Assembly (NCBI GenBank): GCA_018663815.1 | Contig: JABJPQ010000454.1 | Span: forward strand, 1 to 8,601 | Length of the DNA: 8,601 nt | Source: Halobacteriovoraceae bacterium | Lineage (GTDB): Bacteria; Bdellovibrionota; Bacteriovoracia; Bacteriovoracales; Bacteriovoracaceae | Direction: 5' to 3' | Shown: piece by piece, positions 6,791 through 8,601 of the stretch | How the letters are laid out: each line of letters starts with the position of its first letter | Position numbering within the stretch: position 1 is the stretch's first letter | Notes under the pieces: model-generated | The model's database searches: none | What the model was told of the DNA's origin: nothing | What the model saw: only the letters and a program-made list of their open reading frames with translations | Made by a program: the position numbers and the translations under genes

Positions 6791-7177
6791 CTATCCTTTA
6801 GCGGCAATAACTTCAATTTCAACCAATGAGCCCTTGGGAAGACCTGGAACTTCAATACAACTTCTGGCCGGATAGGGTTCTGAGAAAAATTTTACGTAGG
6901 CATCGTTTACAAGTCCAAAATTGCTTAGGTCAGTGACAAAAATAGATGTTTTAATAATGTGTTCTCTGGTTATTGAACAACTTTCAAGTAACCCATCAAT
7001 ATTTTTCATAATCTGATCTAGTTGGGCCTGAAAACCTTCTGCTAATTCCGAGGTTTTCGGATTGATTCCAATTTGACCTGAATAGTAAAAAACACCATTG
7101 TGTTCGACTCCCTGTGAGTATGTACCAACTGCTGCCGGTGCTAGGTCAGTTGATATAATATTTTTTTTGAAACTCAT
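6791..7177 (-). CDS. ridA: RidA family reactive enamine/imine deaminase
   Basis: RidA hydrolyses reactive enamines and imines such as 2-aminoacrylate, released by PLP-dependent serine and threonine dehydratases, and so protects PLP enzymes. The 128-residue length is exactly that of the family. Typical motifs are [11 protein letters not shown] (13-23), [10 protein letters not shown] (31-40), [14 protein letters not shown] (52-65), [19 protein letters not shown] (76-94) and [20 protein letters not shown] (103-122). The substrate-binding Arg105 and the catalytic-site Glu120 are both present at the family's usual numbers, which argues for a true RidA rather than an inactive relative. The ATG overlaps the maeB stop in ATGA (7174-7177), and AAAGGA (complement of 7185-7190) gives a good Shine-Dalgarno inside the end of maeB. 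It is therefore likely co-translated with maeB and followed closely by the DUF218 gene. Confidence 0.95.
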   Translation of the reverse strand: MSFKKNIISTDLAPAAVGTYSQGVEHNGVFYYSGQIGINPKTSELAEGFQAQLDQIMKNIDGLLESCSITREHIIKTSIFVTDLSNFGLVNDAYVKFFSEPYPARSCIEVPGLPKGSLVEIEVIAAKG

Positions 7178-8601
7178 CTTTCTATCCTTTTCTTTATATC
7201 ACTTATAAGAGCTGTTAAGTGAGTCATATTAATAATTTCCTCTACTGTCGATGTTCTTTGAACAATATTAGCAGCGTAGTTTGATGGGGCGATAACAGGT
7301 CCTATGGCCGTACAGTCACTTAATTGTGTGAGTAGTTTATAGCTAATATTTGCCGATTGCAAATCTGGAAAGATGAGAACATCAGCTGTCTTTTTTAAGT
7401 CTGAAAAATCGAATAAGTTAGACAGAATTTCGTGATTTACTGCGACGTCTGCTTGCATTTCCCCATCCACCATAATATCAGGCAATCTTTCTTTTGTTAG
7501 TTCGACAGCTTTTTTAATTTTAAATGTATCATCATTTAAGTTTGACCCAAAGTTGGAATAGCTTAAAAATGCGACACTAGGATCTTCTTGCATCAGGTTT
7601 CGATACATATTTGTAGTTGCGACAGCAATATCTGAGAGATCCCCAGCATCTGGATTTAGCTGAACTGTTCCATCGGATAAGAAGAGAACTCGGTCTCTAT
7701 AAACCAGAATGATAATTCCACAAGCTGGTAAAATTTCATTGTGACCAAGAACTCTCATCATAGGTTTAAAACAATCGGGGTAACTTTGAGTTGCTCCTGT
7801 AATCATACCATCAGCATGACCTTGTTTTACCATCATTGATGCAAAGTAATTTCCTCGCTTTAAAAGATCCTCAGATAAAGAAAGGGTTGCACCGACTCTT
7901 TTTCGTTCTTCGTGATAATCAAAGTAATAATCTTTAAAGTGCTTTGATTTAGAAGGATGAATAATTTCAACTTTTTCTTTTAGATGATCAAGTCCAAGTT
8001 GATCCATTCGTTCGTGGATGCTTTCTTTATTACCCAGTAAAACCGGTTCAATTTTTCCTTCATCAATCAACGTATTAACGACACGTAAAATACGTGTATT
8101 ATAGCCTTCAGGAAAAACGATTCTTTTCTTATTATCTTTAGTAAGCCTTGATCTTACTGACCTCATAAACTCTGCCGATTGGCCCAAACGTGCCTCAAGT
8201 TCAAGTGCATATTGCTTAAAATCAGTGATTACTTCCCTGGCAACACCACTATCACACGCGGCTTTTGCTACTGCGGGAGACACTCGTGTTAGTACTCTTT
8301 TATCAAATGGTTTTGGTATCAGATAATCTTTTCCAAAGCTAAATATATCCCCACCATAAGCCATTTTTACTTGTTCAGGAACTTCTTCTTTCGCTAAATC
8401 TGCCAGAGCGTGTACAGCAGCAAGTTTCATTTTTTCATTAATTTTTTTAGCTTTTACATCAAGGGCCCCTCTAAAAATAAAAGGAAATCCGAGAACATTA
8501 TTAACCTGATTAGGATAATCTGAGCGACCAGTGGCCATGATTGCATCAGATCTAACTTCTGCAACTTCTTCTGGTAGAATTTCAGGGTCTGGATTGGCCA
8601 T
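7174..8601 (-). CDS. maeB: Malic enzyme of the MaeB type (malic + phosphotransacetylase-like domains), 5'-truncated by window
   Basis: MaeB decarboxylates malate to pyruvate, usually making NADPH, and supplies pyruvate and reducing power. The visible 475 residues begin inside the NAD(P)-binding part of the malic domain with [11 protein letters not shown]. The Met at the window edge is internal, since the family has about 280-300 residues before it. Next come [27 protein letters not shown] and [17 protein letters not shown], which end the malic domain. After residue 155 (KRIVFPEG) follows the phosphotransacetylase-like domain, with [42 protein letters not shown] and the [17 protein letters not shown] segment. 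The Ser-Arg of active phosphotransacetylases (NDLSRG motif) reads NIVQRT here (Gln448-Arg449). As in known MaeB proteins, the tail is probably regulatory rather than catalytic. Its TGA overlaps the ridA ATG. The upstream part and promoter lie outside the window. Confidence 0.95.
   Translation of the reverse strand: MANPDPEILPEEVAEVRSDAIMATGRSDYPNQVNNVLGFPFIFRGALDVKAKKINEKMKLAAVHALADLAKEEVPEQVKMAYGGDIFSFGKDYLIPKPFDKRVLTRVSPAVAKAACDSGVAREVITDFKQYALELEARLGQSAEFMRSVRSRLTKDNKKRIVFPEGYNTRILRVVNTLIDEGKIEPVLLGNKESIHERMDQLGLDHLKEKVEIIHPSKSKHFKDYYFDYHEERKRVGATLSLSEDLLKRGNYFASMMVKQGHADGMITGATQSYPDCFKPMMRVLGHNEILPACGIIILVYRDRVLFLSDGTVQLNPDAGDLSDIAVATTNMYRNLMQEDPSVAFLSYSNFGSNLNDDTFKIKKAVELTKERLPDIMVDGEMQADVAVNHEILSNLFDFSDLKKTADVLIFPDLQSANISYKLLTQLSDCTAIGPVIAPSNYAANIVQRTSTVEEIINMTHLTALISDIKKRIER

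Overview
This is a gene-dense, AT-rich stretch of an ordinary bacterial chromosome. I see no RNA genes, insertion sequences, CRISPR arrays or phage genes. Signs of an outer membrane (a short secreted beta-barrel candidate ending in Phe, overlapping a lipoprotein candidate) point to a Gram-negative organism. The low GC and the style of the housekeeping proteins would suit a Bdellovibrionota/Bacteriovoracaceae-like or other former deltaproteobacterial lineage. That placement is inference and was not tested by any search.

Positions 1-4454 (+ strand) hold four tightly packed housekeeping genes: the 3' part of accA (fatty-acid synthesis), yicC (endoribonuclease), gmk (GMP to GDP) and a full bifunctional rel/spoT (ppGpp synthesis and hydrolysis). 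Gaps are 3-11 bases, so they probably form one operon. It joins growth-linked lipid synthesis, guanine nucleotide supply and the stringent response. rpoZ, often found between gmk and spoT, is absent here.

The main oddity is the start of rel. Homology requires the protein to begin well upstream of its first ATG (2442), which lies after two essential hydrolase residues. No ATG, GTG, TTG or CTG exists in frame between the stop at 2256-2258 and 2442. A strong AGGAG Shine-Dalgarno six bases before an ATT at 2262 suggests a rare AUU start codon.

Positions 4493-6129 (+) encode two lineage-specific envelope proteins, a predicted outer-membrane beta-barrel and a cysteine-rich lipoprotein. Their genes overlap in a TAATG, so they are likely made together.

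Positions 6126-8601 (- strand) carry a second tight cluster, read from right to left: the 3' part of maeB (malic enzyme with a phosphotransacetylase-like tail), ridA (enamine/imine deaminase) and a membrane-anchored DUF218 (SanA/YdcF/ElyC-like) protein. maeB and ridA overlap in ATGA, and ridA is two bases from the DUF218 start. The two strands meet at 6126-6129, where the opposing stop codons overlap. Both window ends cut a gene (accA on the left, maeB on the right).
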